DNA of 64,000 nt, taken from the NCBI RefSeq assembly GCF_004000905.1, contig NZ_BIMD01000001.1, positions 124,001-188,000 on the forward strand, read 5' to 3'. Numbering within the stretch: the first letter of the stretch is position 1; each line of letters starts with the position of its first letter. The position numbers and the translations under genes are program-made. The notes beneath the pieces were generated by a model, which saw nothing but the letters and a program-made list of their open reading frames with translations, had not been told where the DNA came from and searched no databases. This DNA comes from Paenibacillus humicus NBRC 102415. GTDB taxonomy: Bacteria; Bacillota; Bacilli; Paenibacillales; Paenibacillaceae. This document shows, piece by piece, positions 42,750-51,089 of the stretch.

Positions 42750-44342
42750 TTATTCCGGATGCTTCGGCACCGCCGCTATAAAGATCGTTCCTCCGGTTGG
42801 CTTGCGGCTGTAAGTCACCATGCCCCCAAGCCTCGTCACGGCCTCATGCACAAGATAGAGGCCGATCCCCCGATCGTCGCCTTCTTTGGTGGAGATGCCT
42901 TTATGAAACACCGTCTCGCCAAGCCCTTCCGCCACGCCCGCGCCATTATCCTCGCATTCGATGATGAGATCCTTGCCGAGATCGGTCAGCAGCAGACTGA
43001 CCCGCCGCTCTTGCGGCGAAAGGCCGCTGCGTGCCAGCACAGCTTCCATCGCGTTGTCCGCAAGATTGCCGATGATCGTCACGAGCAGGCTGCGGTCGAG
43101 CGACTCCGGCACATCCCTGAAGCTGCTCTCGGCATCGAGAGTAAAATTGACCTTGAGCTCCCTCGCATGATTGAACTTGCCGATCAGAAACCCGCCGATA
43201 ACGGGATCTGGAATCTCGCGCATGATGAACTGCACCAGATTTTGCTGCATGCCGGCTTCGGTGTGAATCAGCTCCACGGCTTCCTGATACGATCCCAGCT
43301 GGATAAGCCCGGAGATCACATACAGCCGGTTGGAGAATTCATGCGTCTGGGCGCGCAGGGAGTCCGCGAACAGCCTGACCCTCGACAGCTCCTGCGCAAG
43401 GCGGTACAGCTCCGACTTGTCCCTGAAGCTGGAGACCGCTCCGGCTACCTCTCCCTTGCCGTCCAGCAGCGGCACCCGGTTGGCGACGACATCCTTGCCG
43501 CGCATCTGCATTTCCCGGTCCAGCTGGACCTCTCCGCTCCGCACGACTTCAAGCAGGCCTGTATTGGGAAGCACCTCTTCTATCGCTCTGCCGGTCAGAT
43601 CCTCGTTCTCGGGCACCTGAAGAATATCCATGGCGATGCGGTTGGCCATCGTAATCCGGCCTTCCCGGTTGACGGCGATGACGCCTTCCCGGATCGATTC
43701 CAGAATCGCTTTCTTCTCCATGTACAGCGCGGCGATTTCCTTGGGCTCCAGTCCATGGATGGAGCGGCGCACGCTGCGGGCGATGAAGACGGCGCCGGCT
43801 GCTCCGAGCAAAAGCACGAAGGCGCATACGGCATAGACCTTGTGCTGGTAGGGATCGTCGATCCGGTCGATCTCCGAAGCGAGGAACCCGACGCTGACGA
43901 TTCCGATGACTTGTCCGTTCTCAGCGAGGATAGGCGCCTTGCCGCGGAGCGACAGCCCCATGGAGCCTGTCGCTTCGGAAATAATCGCTTTTCCCTCCAG
44001 AACCGGTCCGTTGTCGCCTCCGACCATCGGCTTGCCGATCCGGTCCGCGATCGGATGGGAGAGGCGGATTCCGTTGCGGTCGCCGATGACGACGTATTCG
44101 GCTTTGGTTTTCAGGCGGACGCTTTCGGCGATCGGCTGGATGACACGGCTCGGCTCGGGCGCCAGGAGCGCCTCACGTATTTCCGGCATGACTGCCAGCG
44201 ACTCCGCGACGGTCAGGGCCCGCACGCCGATCTGCTGCTCCACGACGCGGGTTACGACATAATAGAACGTTCCCCCAAGCGCGAGAATGAGCAGGGTCAG
44301 GAGAGAGCAGATGATGAGAATCAGTTTGGTTTGCAAACGCAT
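42750..44342 (-). CDS. CitA/DcuS-family sensor histidine kinase
   Basis: The 530-residue kinase has two membrane helices around an extracytoplasmic PAS-like sensor (residues 35-175; LTVAESLAVMPEIREAL and EYVVIGDRNGIRLSHP are typical), a cytoplasmic PAS domain (EGVIAVNREGRITMANRIAM) and a histidine kinase core with H-box QTHEFSNRLYVISGLI and G1 box ECEDNGAGV. Kinases of this family sense citrate, fumarate, malate or similar acids. ATG 44342 follows GGAGG; the reading frame runs on upstream without a signal-like start. Divergent from tctCBA. Confidence 0.92.
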   Translation of the reverse strand: MRLQTKLILIICSLLTLLILALGGTFYYVVTRVVEQQIGVRALTVAESLAVMPEIREALLAPEPSRVIQPIAESVRLKTKAEYVVIGDRNGIRLSHPIADRIGKPMVGGDNGPVLEGKAIISEATGSMGLSLRGKAPILAENGQVIGIVSVGFLASEIDRIDDPYQHKVYAVCAFVLLLGAAGAVFIARSVRRSIHGLEPKEIAALYMEKKAILESIREGVIAVNREGRITMANRIAMDILQVPENEDLTGRAIEEVLPNTGLLEVVRSGEVQLDREMQMRGKDVVANRVPLLDGKGEVAGAVSSFRDKSELYRLAQELSRVRLFADSLRAQTHEFSNRLYVISGLIQLGSYQEAVELIHTEAGMQQNLVQFIMREIPDPVIGGFLIGKFNHARELKVNFTLDAESSFRDVPESLDRSLLVTIIGNLADNAMEAVLARSGLSPQERRVSLLLTDLGKDLIIECEDNGAGVAEGLGETVFHKGISTKEGDDRGIGLYLVHEAVTRLGGMVTYSRKPTGGTIFIAAVPKHPE

Positions 44343-44398
44343 GATGAAGACAGCCTCCGTTGGCTCAGGCCGGCATTCCCGGGAGCGAGAGAGCGGCG

Positions 44399-44440
44399 TG
44401 AACAAAATGAACAAAACGCCCGAAACGAATTCAATTCGTT
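44399..44440. promoter_or_regulatory. Candidate operators upstream of tctCBA
   Basis: A direct repeat TGAACAAAA (44399-44407 and 44408-44416) is followed by a 17-bp palindrome AACGAATT-C-AATTCGTT (44424-44440). Both lie in the space between the kinase and tctC starts, where the CitB-type regulator should bind. Confidence 0.5.
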
Positions 44441-44482
44441 TTATGTCCTTAACGTGGTTGGGCATGCAGGCGGATGGTATTA

Positions 44483-44496
44483 TGAAAGCGCTTTAT
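44483..44496 (+). promoter_or_regulatory. Candidate cre site (CcpA)
   Basis: TGAAAGCGCTTTAT agrees with TGAAAGCGCTTTCA except for the last two bases. Position between the operators and tctC suggests catabolite repression of tctCBA, by inference from the motif. Confidence 0.5.
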
Positions 44497-44554
44497 ATGA
44501 TAGGAAATCGGAATCGATCAGCTAAACTATACTACATGCAAAGGGGTTTTTGAA

Positions 44555-45568
44555 ATGAATAAAAGACTGCTGAAGACAGCGGCTGTCCTGACTCCGCTGC
44601 TCATCCTGAGCCTGGGGCTTGCAGCTTGCGGCGATGGAGGGAGCGGAAGCTCGGCCAGTTATCCGTCCAGGTCGCTTACGCTGGTCGCTCCGTCGGGAGC
44701 CGGCGGAGGATGGGACATGACCGCACGGACCATTTCCAAGGTGCTGACCGAGAGCAAGGCGGTCACGAAAGCGATTACGGTCGAGAACAAGCCCGGCGGC
44801 GGCGGAGCCGTGTTCATGGCCGAATATGCAACGAAAGACAAGAAGGACGATTACAAGCTGTTCGTCAACTCGCCTCCGATTCTGATCAACAACTTGAAGA
44901 AGGAAGGCAATTCTCCTTACGGATACGCGGATACGACGCCGCTGGCGCAGCTGACCAAAGACTATGGGGCCATCGCCGTCGCGGCCGACTCCAAATACGA
45001 GGATCTGAAAACCCTGCTGGACGACATCAAGAAGGATCCTTCCGCATTCACGGTAGCGGGCGGCTCGGCGCCCGGCTCCATGGATCATCTGGTCTCGATC
45101 CTTCCGGCCTACAAATATGGGATCGATCCCAAAACGATCAAGTATGTCTCCTACGACGGAGGAGGGGAGGCGCTTACCGCCTTGCTGGGCGGCAATGCGG
45201 ACGTGCTCGGTACCGATGCCTCTTCCCTGGACCAGTACGTGAAGTCCGGCAAGATCAAAGTGCTGGCGGTCGCGGCGCCGGAGCGGCTGGACAATCTGAA
45301 GGATGTGCCGACGATGAAGGAGCAGGGCATCGATGCCGAATTCCTGATCTGGCGCGGCATTTTCGGGCCGAAGGAAATGAGCGAGGGGGCAAAGGCCTTC
45401 TGGGAGGAGACGCTTGCCAAAATGAAGGATTCGCCGGAATGGGCGGCCGAAATGAAGGCAAACAACTGGCAGACGGACTACAAGAACTCGGATGAGTTCA
45501 AAACGTTCCTGGAAGACCAGAACAAGCAGCTGCACGATATGCTGGCGGCGCTCGGCATGCAGAAGTAA
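44555..45568 (+). CDS. tctC: Tripartite tricarboxylate transporter substrate-binding lipoprotein
   Basis: The 337-residue precursor has a lipoprotein signal (LLILSLGLAACGDGG) and the Bug/TctC fold: SLTLVAPSGAGGGWDMTART, VENKPGGGGAVFMAEYA, and DGGGEALTALLGGNADVLGT. AAAGGGG lies 9 nt before ATG 44555. It binds a tri- or dicarboxylate and delivers it to TctAB. First gene of tctCBA, divergent from the CitA/CitB-type system. Confidence 0.93.
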   Translation: MNKRLLKTAAVLTPLLILSLGLAACGDGGSGSSASYPSRSLTLVAPSGAGGGWDMTARTISKVLTESKAVTKAITVENKPGGGGAVFMAEYATKDKKDDYKLFVNSPPILINNLKKEGNSPYGYADTTPLAQLTKDYGAIAVAADSKYEDLKTLLDDIKKDPSAFTVAGGSAPGSMDHLVSILPAYKYGIDPKTIKYVSYDGGGEALTALLGGNADVLGTDASSLDQYVKSGKIKVLAVAAPERLDNLKDVPTMKEQGIDAEFLIWRGIFGPKEMSEGAKAFWEETLAKMKDSPEWAAEMKANNWQTDYKNSDEFKTFLEDQNKQLHDMLAALGMQK

Positions 45569-45614
45569 TCCATTTTGAACCGAGGCTATCCGCCCGGAGA
45601 GAGGAGGAATCACG

Positions 45615-46076
45615 GTGAACCACAGCTTTGACCGATATGCAGGCATCGTGTTCGGCGCCATCGGCATTTTTTTCATGGCAGGCAGCAGCACCATCTCTTC
45701 CAGCGCTTACGGCAGCAGTATCGGAGCCAACATCTTTCCGCTTTTCCTGGGAGGATGCCTCCTGCTGCTCAGCGTCAAGCTGATCTATGATACTTTCCGC
45801 AAGGAACGCGCGGCATCCGCGAAAGCTTCGCTGGATTACAAGCGGTTCGGCATCATATTCATCGCGGCGGTTCTGTACGCCCTGCTGCTCGAAAGCGCCG
45901 GATTCGTCATTACGACCTTCCTGTTCCTGCTGATCGGGTTCCAGACGATGCAAAAGGGGCGCCTGGCAGTTTCCATCCTGATTGCAGCCTGCTTTTCATA
46001 CGGCATCTATTATCTCTATGTCCATGTGCTCGACGGATCCCTTCCGGGCTTTCCGGCATGGCTGGGCTTATCCTAA
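45615..46076 (+). CDS. tctB: Tripartite tricarboxylate transporter small subunit
   Basis: The 153-residue protein has four membrane helices, a typical TctB size and layout (YAGIVFGAIGIFFMAGSSTI at the start; LLESAGFVITTFLFLLIGFQ). The start is GTG 45615 with AGGAGG 8 nt upstream. It lies between tctC (46 bp) and tctA (12 bp). Confidence 0.88.
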   Translation: MNHSFDRYAGIVFGAIGIFFMAGSSTISSSAYGSSIGANIFPLFLGGCLLLLSVKLIYDTFRKERAASAKASLDYKRFGIIFIAAVLYALLLESAGFVITTFLFLLIGFQTMQKGRLAVSILIAACFSYGIYYLYVHVLDGSLPGFPAWLGLS

Positions 46077-46088
46077 GGGGGCGGCAAC

Positions 46089-47615
46089 ATGAGCACGATC
46101 GATTATTTGCTTCACGGACTCGCCACGGCCATGCAGTGGCATAATCTGCTCTTCGTCTTCTTCGGGGTCCTGATCGGCACCGTCGTCGGCGTTCTGCCCG
46201 GCATCGGTCCGATGAGCGGCGTGGCGCTGCTGATTCCAATCACCGCTACGATGACGTCGGGATTGTCGCCCGAAGAGGCGGCGACCAGCTCCATCATTTT
46301 GCTGGCAGGCGTCTACTACGGCGCGATGTACGGAGGCTCGACGACTTCCATCCTGCTGAACACGCCGGGAGAGTCATCGTCGGTCGTCACCACGCTCGAC
46401 GGCTATCAGATGGCGAAGCAGGGCAGGGCGGGAGCGGCGCTAGCGATTGCGGCCATCGGATCCTTCGCGGCTGGAATCATCTCTCTGATCGGCCTCATCT
46501 TCCTTGCGCGGCCGCTGTCTGCCGTCGCGATCAAGTTCGGTCCGGCGGAATACTTCTCGCTCATGATTCTCGGCTTGCTGGCGATCAGCGGCCTGGCCGG
46601 CAAGTCGATGCTCAAATCCTTGATCATGACCGCATTCGGCCTGCTTCTGGCGACGATCGGCATCGACAGCGTGTCGGGAGTCGAGCGGTTCACCTTCGGC
46701 GTGCCGGAGCTGTACCAAGGCCTTGAATTTCTGACCGTTGCCGTCGGCTTGTTCGCAGTCGGCGAGGTGTTCAAGACGATACTGGAGAAGGACAGCAATG
46801 AAGGGGAAATGGCGAAGATCAACCGCATCCTGCCGACGAAGCAGGACATGAAGGACAGCGCCGCTCCGATCGCCCGCGGCTCCGTGCTCGGCTTCTTCAT
46901 CGGGCTGCTTCCCGGAGCAGGCGCGATTCTCGCTTCCTTCTTCGCTTATATCATGGAAAAGAAAATCAGCAAAAATCCCGAGCAGTTCGGCAAAGGCGCG
47001 ATCGCCGGCGTCGCGGCGCCGGAATCGGCCAACAACGCCGCATCGGGCGGGGCGATGATTCCGCTGCTCAGCCTCGGCATCCCGTCTTCCGGCACGACGG
47101 CGATTCTCATGGGCGCCTTCATCATGTACAATGTCCAGCCGGGTCCCTTGCTGTTCCAGGATCACCCGCAGCTCGCCTGGGGCGTCATCGCCAGCATGTT
47201 CGTCGGCAATCTGATGCTGCTCATCCTCAATCTGCCGCTCGTGCGCATTTTCGCCAAGGTCATCCAGACGCCGGCGAAATATCTGATACCTCTGATCATC
47301 GTCTTTTCCGTATTCGGCGTCTACGCGGTGCAATATTCCACCTTCGACCTGCTGCTCGTCATGGGCTGCGGCCTGGCCGGTTATTTCCTCGCCAAAAACG
47401 ATTTTCCGCTGGCACCGCTCGTGCTCGGCCTGATTCTCGGGCCTATGATGGAGAACAACATGCGCCGGGCGCTGACGATCTCCAACGGGGATTTCATGAT
47501 CTTCCTGGAAAAGCCGGTATCGCTCCTGTTCCTGTTCATCGGACTGCTGTGGGTGACCATTCCGCTCGTGCTGAAGCTGAAGGGTCGGAAGGTGCTGATC
47601 AACGAAGAAGCTTAA
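46089..47615 (+). CDS. tctA: Tripartite tricarboxylate transporter large subunit
   Basis: The 508-residue membrane protein has the conserved TctA motifs GTVVGVLPGIGPMSGVALLI and YYGAMYGGSTTSILLNTPGE, repeated in part at GFFIGLLPGAGAILASFFAY and LGIPSSGTTAILMGAFIMYN, about twelve helices in all. It is the translocating subunit driven by the ion gradient. Last gene of tctCBA; a terminator follows. Confidence 0.95.
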   Translation: MSTIDYLLHGLATAMQWHNLLFVFFGVLIGTVVGVLPGIGPMSGVALLIPITATMTSGLSPEEAATSSIILLAGVYYGAMYGGSTTSILLNTPGESSSVVTTLDGYQMAKQGRAGAALAIAAIGSFAAGIISLIGLIFLARPLSAVAIKFGPAEYFSLMILGLLAISGLAGKSMLKSLIMTAFGLLLATIGIDSVSGVERFTFGVPELYQGLEFLTVAVGLFAVGEVFKTILEKDSNEGEMAKINRILPTKQDMKDSAAPIARGSVLGFFIGLLPGAGAILASFFAYIMEKKISKNPEQFGKGAIAGVAAPESANNAASGGAMIPLLSLGIPSSGTTAILMGAFIMYNVQPGPLLFQDHPQLAWGVIASMFVGNLMLLILNLPLVRIFAKVIQTPAKYLIPLIIVFSVFGVYAVQYSTFDLLLVMGCGLAGYFLAKNDFPLAPLVLGLILGPMMENNMRRALTISNGDFMIFLEKPVSLLFLFIGLLWVTIPLVLKLKGRKVLINEEA

Positions 47616-47634
47616 CTTGGACGGGATGGAAGGC

Positions 47635-47665
47635 AAAGAGAGCTGATCGCCGATCAGCTCTCTTT
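47635..47665. terminator. Bidirectional terminator between tctA and the MFS gene
   Basis: AAAGAGAGCTGAT (47635-47647) pairs with ATCAGCTCTCTTT (47653-47665), loop CGCCG. Flanking A and T runs fit both convergent transcripts. Confidence 0.82.
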
Positions 47666-47739
47666 TAATGGTCTCGGCAAATCCTTTTCCGGATCCTTCT
47701 AAGCCAAGCCAGGTTTCCGAGGAAGCGGCGACGGCGCGG

Positions 47740-48999
47740 CTAATCCACGGCAACGGGGCCGGGAACAAGATGTTGCGGCCCGGCTTTCCATAACGAAGTC
47801 GTGGACCAGCTCAGAAAAAGAATCAAATTCCAGGCCAGGCAGCCCCAAAAGATGATTCTCGAGCCGGCATGCTCCATGACGAAGCCGCTCAGGAGCATGG
47901 CAGCCGGCATGCCGAGCCGGAAAAACGTTCCGGTAATGCCAAGCACTCTTCCCATGAGAGCCGCGGGAGTCTGCTCCAGGCGATAGGTGTAGACCGTCAC
48001 ATTGCTCAGTGCTGCAGCCATGCCGTAAAGGAATGCGGCGATTCCGAACCAGATCGGGCCTTGGGAGCTGCCGAAGAGCAGATAGGAAGCCATGAACAGC
48101 AGCATGACGATGCCGTAGCATTTGCCCGTCCCCATAAGCCGGCGCAGCCGGGGAGCGGCATAACTTCCCGCCAATCCTCCGGCGCCTGTCAAGGAAAGGA
48201 TCAGGGCCAGCAAGAAGGAGGAAAGCCGAAGCTCATCCTTGGCGAAGTAGATCATGGCGGTTCCCGCTACCGTCATGCTGCAGTTGGCGAAAAGAATGAA
48301 CAGCGTAAACGTCCGGAGGGGCTTGTGCTCCCGGAAAAAACGCCAGCTTTCGAGAAGCTCCGCTTTGAAGCCCGCGCCGGAGCTTCTGCCTGCCCCCTCG
48401 CTCAGCCGCAGCCAGGATATGGGGAGGAGGCAGAGAAGATACAGGACGGCGGTGGCCAGAAGTCCGCCGGACAGATCCGGCAGCAGCAGCAGGACGGCCG
48501 ACAAGGCGGGTCCGGCCAGGCCGACGGTCGTCTCCACGGCCGAAAGCCTGGCGTTGGCTTGGCCGAGCTGGGAGTCTGGAACGGCAAGCTTCGTCAAGCT
48601 GCCTTGGACATTGAAATATCCGTATCCGAACGTCATGAGCAAAAAGCCGATGCCGTAATAGGCGGGCAAAAAAACGGTGCCGGTACGGTATAGCCAGACC
48701 AGAAAAAGCAGCAGCAGTCCTTGGATAGCGATCATGCCGATCGTCCAGGCTTTTTTGTTGCTGCGGTCCACGAGAACTCCGATCAGGACGGCGAAAAACA
48801 AATTCGGAAGCAGCTCGGCGGTTCTCATCGTAGCCATGGCGACTGATGAATGGGTAAGCTCATACATCATCAGCGGCAAAATCAGCTCATAGAGCTTGTT
48901 CCCGGCGGTCATGAGAATGGCCGCTGCGAGAACGATCCGAAAACCTCCGTTCCGGCTTAGCGGAGCATCTTTCGATCCATCTCCTGCAATTCCTTTCAC
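47740..48999 (-). CDS. MFS exporter divergent from SgrR
   Basis: The 419-residue protein has twelve membrane helices (first one GFRIVLAAAILMTAGNKLYE) and the MFS loop GVLVDRSNKKAWTIGMIAIQ; it resembles EntS/macrolide-efflux-like permeases. I set the start at GTG 48999, 7 nt after GGGAGAGA; the upstream ATG 49044 has no ribosome-binding site and would overlap the SgrR gene region. Pairing with SgrR recalls SgrR-SetA of enteric bacteria, suggesting sugar or sugar-phosphate stress efflux, by analogy only. Confidence 0.85.
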   Translation of the reverse strand: MKGIAGDGSKDAPLSRNGGFRIVLAAAILMTAGNKLYELILPLMMYELTHSSVAMATMRTAELLPNLFFAVLIGVLVDRSNKKAWTIGMIAIQGLLLLFLVWLYRTGTVFLPAYYGIGFLLMTFGYGYFNVQGSLTKLAVPDSQLGQANARLSAVETTVGLAGPALSAVLLLLPDLSGGLLATAVLYLLCLLPISWLRLSEGAGRSSGAGFKAELLESWRFFREHKPLRTFTLFILFANCSMTVAGTAMIYFAKDELRLSSFLLALILSLTGAGGLAGSYAAPRLRRLMGTGKCYGIVMLLFMASYLLFGSSQGPIWFGIAAFLYGMAAALSNVTVYTYRLEQTPAALMGRVLGITGTFFRLGMPAAMLLSGFVMEHAGSRIIFWGCLAWNLILFLSWSTTSLWKAGPQHLVPGPVAVD

Positions 49000-49102
49000 T
49001 TGCCATCTCTCCCTCAATGCTTTATGAATGAAGTATAGGGGCATCGTAATGAGCCAAAAAGGTCATTTATCAGGCCTACTTTTTCATCTTTTGGAGAGAA
49101 GC

Positions 49103-50902
49103 ATGAAAATAACGGAGGATTATTTGCTTTTGACGCGCGCATTCCCGGAGGGAAGAAAGCTTTCTCCGGTTCTCGTGTCGAAGACGGAGCTGGCCGAAGC
49201 GTTGTTCTGCAGCGAAAGGAACGCCAAGCTCATTATCGGCAAGCTGGCCGCCACGGGCTGGCTCCGGTTCGAACCGGGAAGAGGGCGGGGAAACAAATCC
49301 AGGCTGTATCTGGATGCGGATCCCGCTCCGCTGCTCCTGCAGGAGGCCGAAGACAAAGTCCGCGGCGGCGATGCCGAGGCTGCTTTCAGGCTGATCGGGG
49401 AATATGCCGGGACGGACGCCGTCAAGCGGGAGTTCATGGATTGGTTTTACCGGTATTTGGGCTATCAAAGCGATGGCGGATCGAGCCGGGTCGTTGAAAA
49501 GCTGCGGCTGCCCATCTACAGGCCGATCGTGTCAATGGATCCGGGAGAAGCATTTTATGCTTTGGACGGTTATCTGGTGGAGCTGATTTTCGGGACGCTC
49601 GTATGCTGCGGCGACGATGAGAGCGGAAGGATCAGCCAGGGAATCGCCCATCATTGGGAGTACGATGAGGCAGGCATGTCCTGGACCTTCCATTTGCGCA
49701 AAGGCATTCGCTTCCACCACGGCCGGGAGCTCGATGCCGAGGACGTGAAGTTCAGCTACGAGCGTCTCAAGCATACCGCTCACGCCTGGGCCGTTCGCAG
49801 CATCGGCAGCATGGAAGCCCTGTCGTCTCATGCCATCCGGATAACGCTGAAGGAGCGGGACAGTTATTTCCTGCGCGTGCTGAGCTATTCGACATGCTCG
49901 ATCGTTCCGAGGGATCTTTATGGCGCCGACGGCAGCGGCAGCCCGGAGCTGCCGGTCGGAACAGGGCCGTTCAAGGCGGTTCGCCGAACGAGAGGGAGCC
50001 TGCTGCTCCAAGCGTTCGATTCCTATTTCGGGTATAGGCCGCATCTGGACGAGCTTGAACTGATCGTGCTGCCGAATGCGGATAGTCTGGAAAAGAACGA
50101 CGATGCCGGATTCGTTCATGTCTTGACCGGCGAGCAGACCCTTGCGGAGAAAATCGGCTGGAAGCATATCGGGATGATGAGCGGGACGAGCCTGCTTACC
50201 GTCAACCGCAGCATGCCCGGGCTTCTCGAGGATCCTTTTCTGAGGAGAGCGCTGAACGTCCTGATCGACAGGCAGGCGATGGTCACAGAGCTCGGATTTC
50301 CCCGCATATCGCCTTCCTCGGGCTTCGTATGGGGCATCGACGATAAGGGAGTCGATGAATTCGATCCCGATGCCGGCATGAAACTGCTGTCAAAATCAAG
50401 TTATGCCGGTGAAACCATAACCTTGGCGACATTCCCGAGACATCAGAACGATGCGGAATGGATCTCCAGCAGCCTGTCCCAATACGGAGTAAGGGTGGAG
50501 GTCGTTCTTCACACCTGGGCCGGCATGCTGCTGCAGCAATCCGTCGAGGCGGCACATCTGATTCTGTTCGAAGCGGTTCTCAGCGAAGGCCCAATCCGCC
50601 TGCTGGAATACCTGCAATCCTCGACAGGGTTCATATCGAGCCATATGTCGCCGGAGACGAGGAGGCGGACGGAACAAATTCTCGGCCGATTCAAGCTCGC
50701 GGACTCGGAAGAAACGCGTAGGGACTGTTTGGATGAAATTGAAGGCTTGCTGAAAAGCGAAGGGGATATCCTTTTTCTGAACTCCAAAGCTGTCAGCGCC
50801 ATGACGCATCCTTCGCTTCGGGATGTTCGGCTCAGCCATAGAGGATGGGTCGATTTTCGAAACGCTTGGGTCATGCCGGATTCTAAGCAGATCAAACCTT
50901 AA
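49103..50902 (+). CDS. SgrR-family regulator (HTH plus solute-binding domain)
   Basis: The 599-residue protein joins a DNA-binding N-terminus (MKITEDYLLLTRAFPEGRKL, then ELAEALFCSERNAKLIIGKL and ATGWLRFEPGRGRGNKSRL) to a SBP_bac_5 solute-binding domain (from about residue 140; LRKGIRFHHGRELDAEDVKF). This is the SgrR architecture, used to sense small ligands in the cytoplasm. ATG 49103 follows TGGAGAG. The divergent MFS exporter is its likely target; the 100-bp gap is too small for an SgrS-like RNA as well as both promoters. Confidence 0.9.
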   Translation: MKITEDYLLLTRAFPEGRKLSPVLVSKTELAEALFCSERNAKLIIGKLAATGWLRFEPGRGRGNKSRLYLDADPAPLLLQEAEDKVRGGDAEAAFRLIGEYAGTDAVKREFMDWFYRYLGYQSDGGSSRVVEKLRLPIYRPIVSMDPGEAFYALDGYLVELIFGTLVCCGDDESGRISQGIAHHWEYDEAGMSWTFHLRKGIRFHHGRELDAEDVKFSYERLKHTAHAWAVRSIGSMEALSSHAIRITLKERDSYFLRVLSYSTCSIVPRDLYGADGSGSPELPVGTGPFKAVRRTRGSLLLQAFDSYFGYRPHLDELELIVLPNADSLEKNDDAGFVHVLTGEQTLAEKIGWKHIGMMSGTSLLTVNRSMPGLLEDPFLRRALNVLIDRQAMVTELGFPRISPSSGFVWGIDDKGVDEFDPDAGMKLLSKSSYAGETITLATFPRHQNDAEWISSSLSQYGVRVEVVLHTWAGMLLQQSVEAAHLILFEAVLSEGPIRLLEYLQSSTGFISSHMSPETRRRTEQILGRFKLADSEETRRDCLDEIEGLLKSEGDILFLNSKAVSAMTHPSLRDVRLSHRGWVDFRNAWVMPDSKQIKP

Positions 50903-51020
50903 TTTATACATGTCATTAAATATTCATGATGCGAATATATAGGGTCGTTAAATAAGCGCGAATTCCCTGCCCATCAAGGATTTCCACCTCGCGTCCTTGA
51001 TCGGAAAAGAAAGCCAAAAG

Positions 51021-51060
51021 AAGGCCGTTCCGGCATCCATCGCCTGGAACGGCCTTTTTA
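51021..51060. terminator. Terminator between SgrR and SLH-GH18 genes
   Basis: AAGGCCGTTCC (51021-51031) pairs with GGAACGGCCTT (51046-51056); T residues follow on the plus strand. It lies between convergent stops. Confidence 0.85.
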
Positions 51061-51089
51061 TTGGGCAGAAGCGCATATTCAGGTTGAAT

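Noticed and set aside
42297-44525. A 742-codon plus-strand frame opposite the CitA-type kinase and its response regulator
   Set aside because: It is the antisense of two clearly recognisable genes with all kinase and receiver motifs, and its translation shows no family features.
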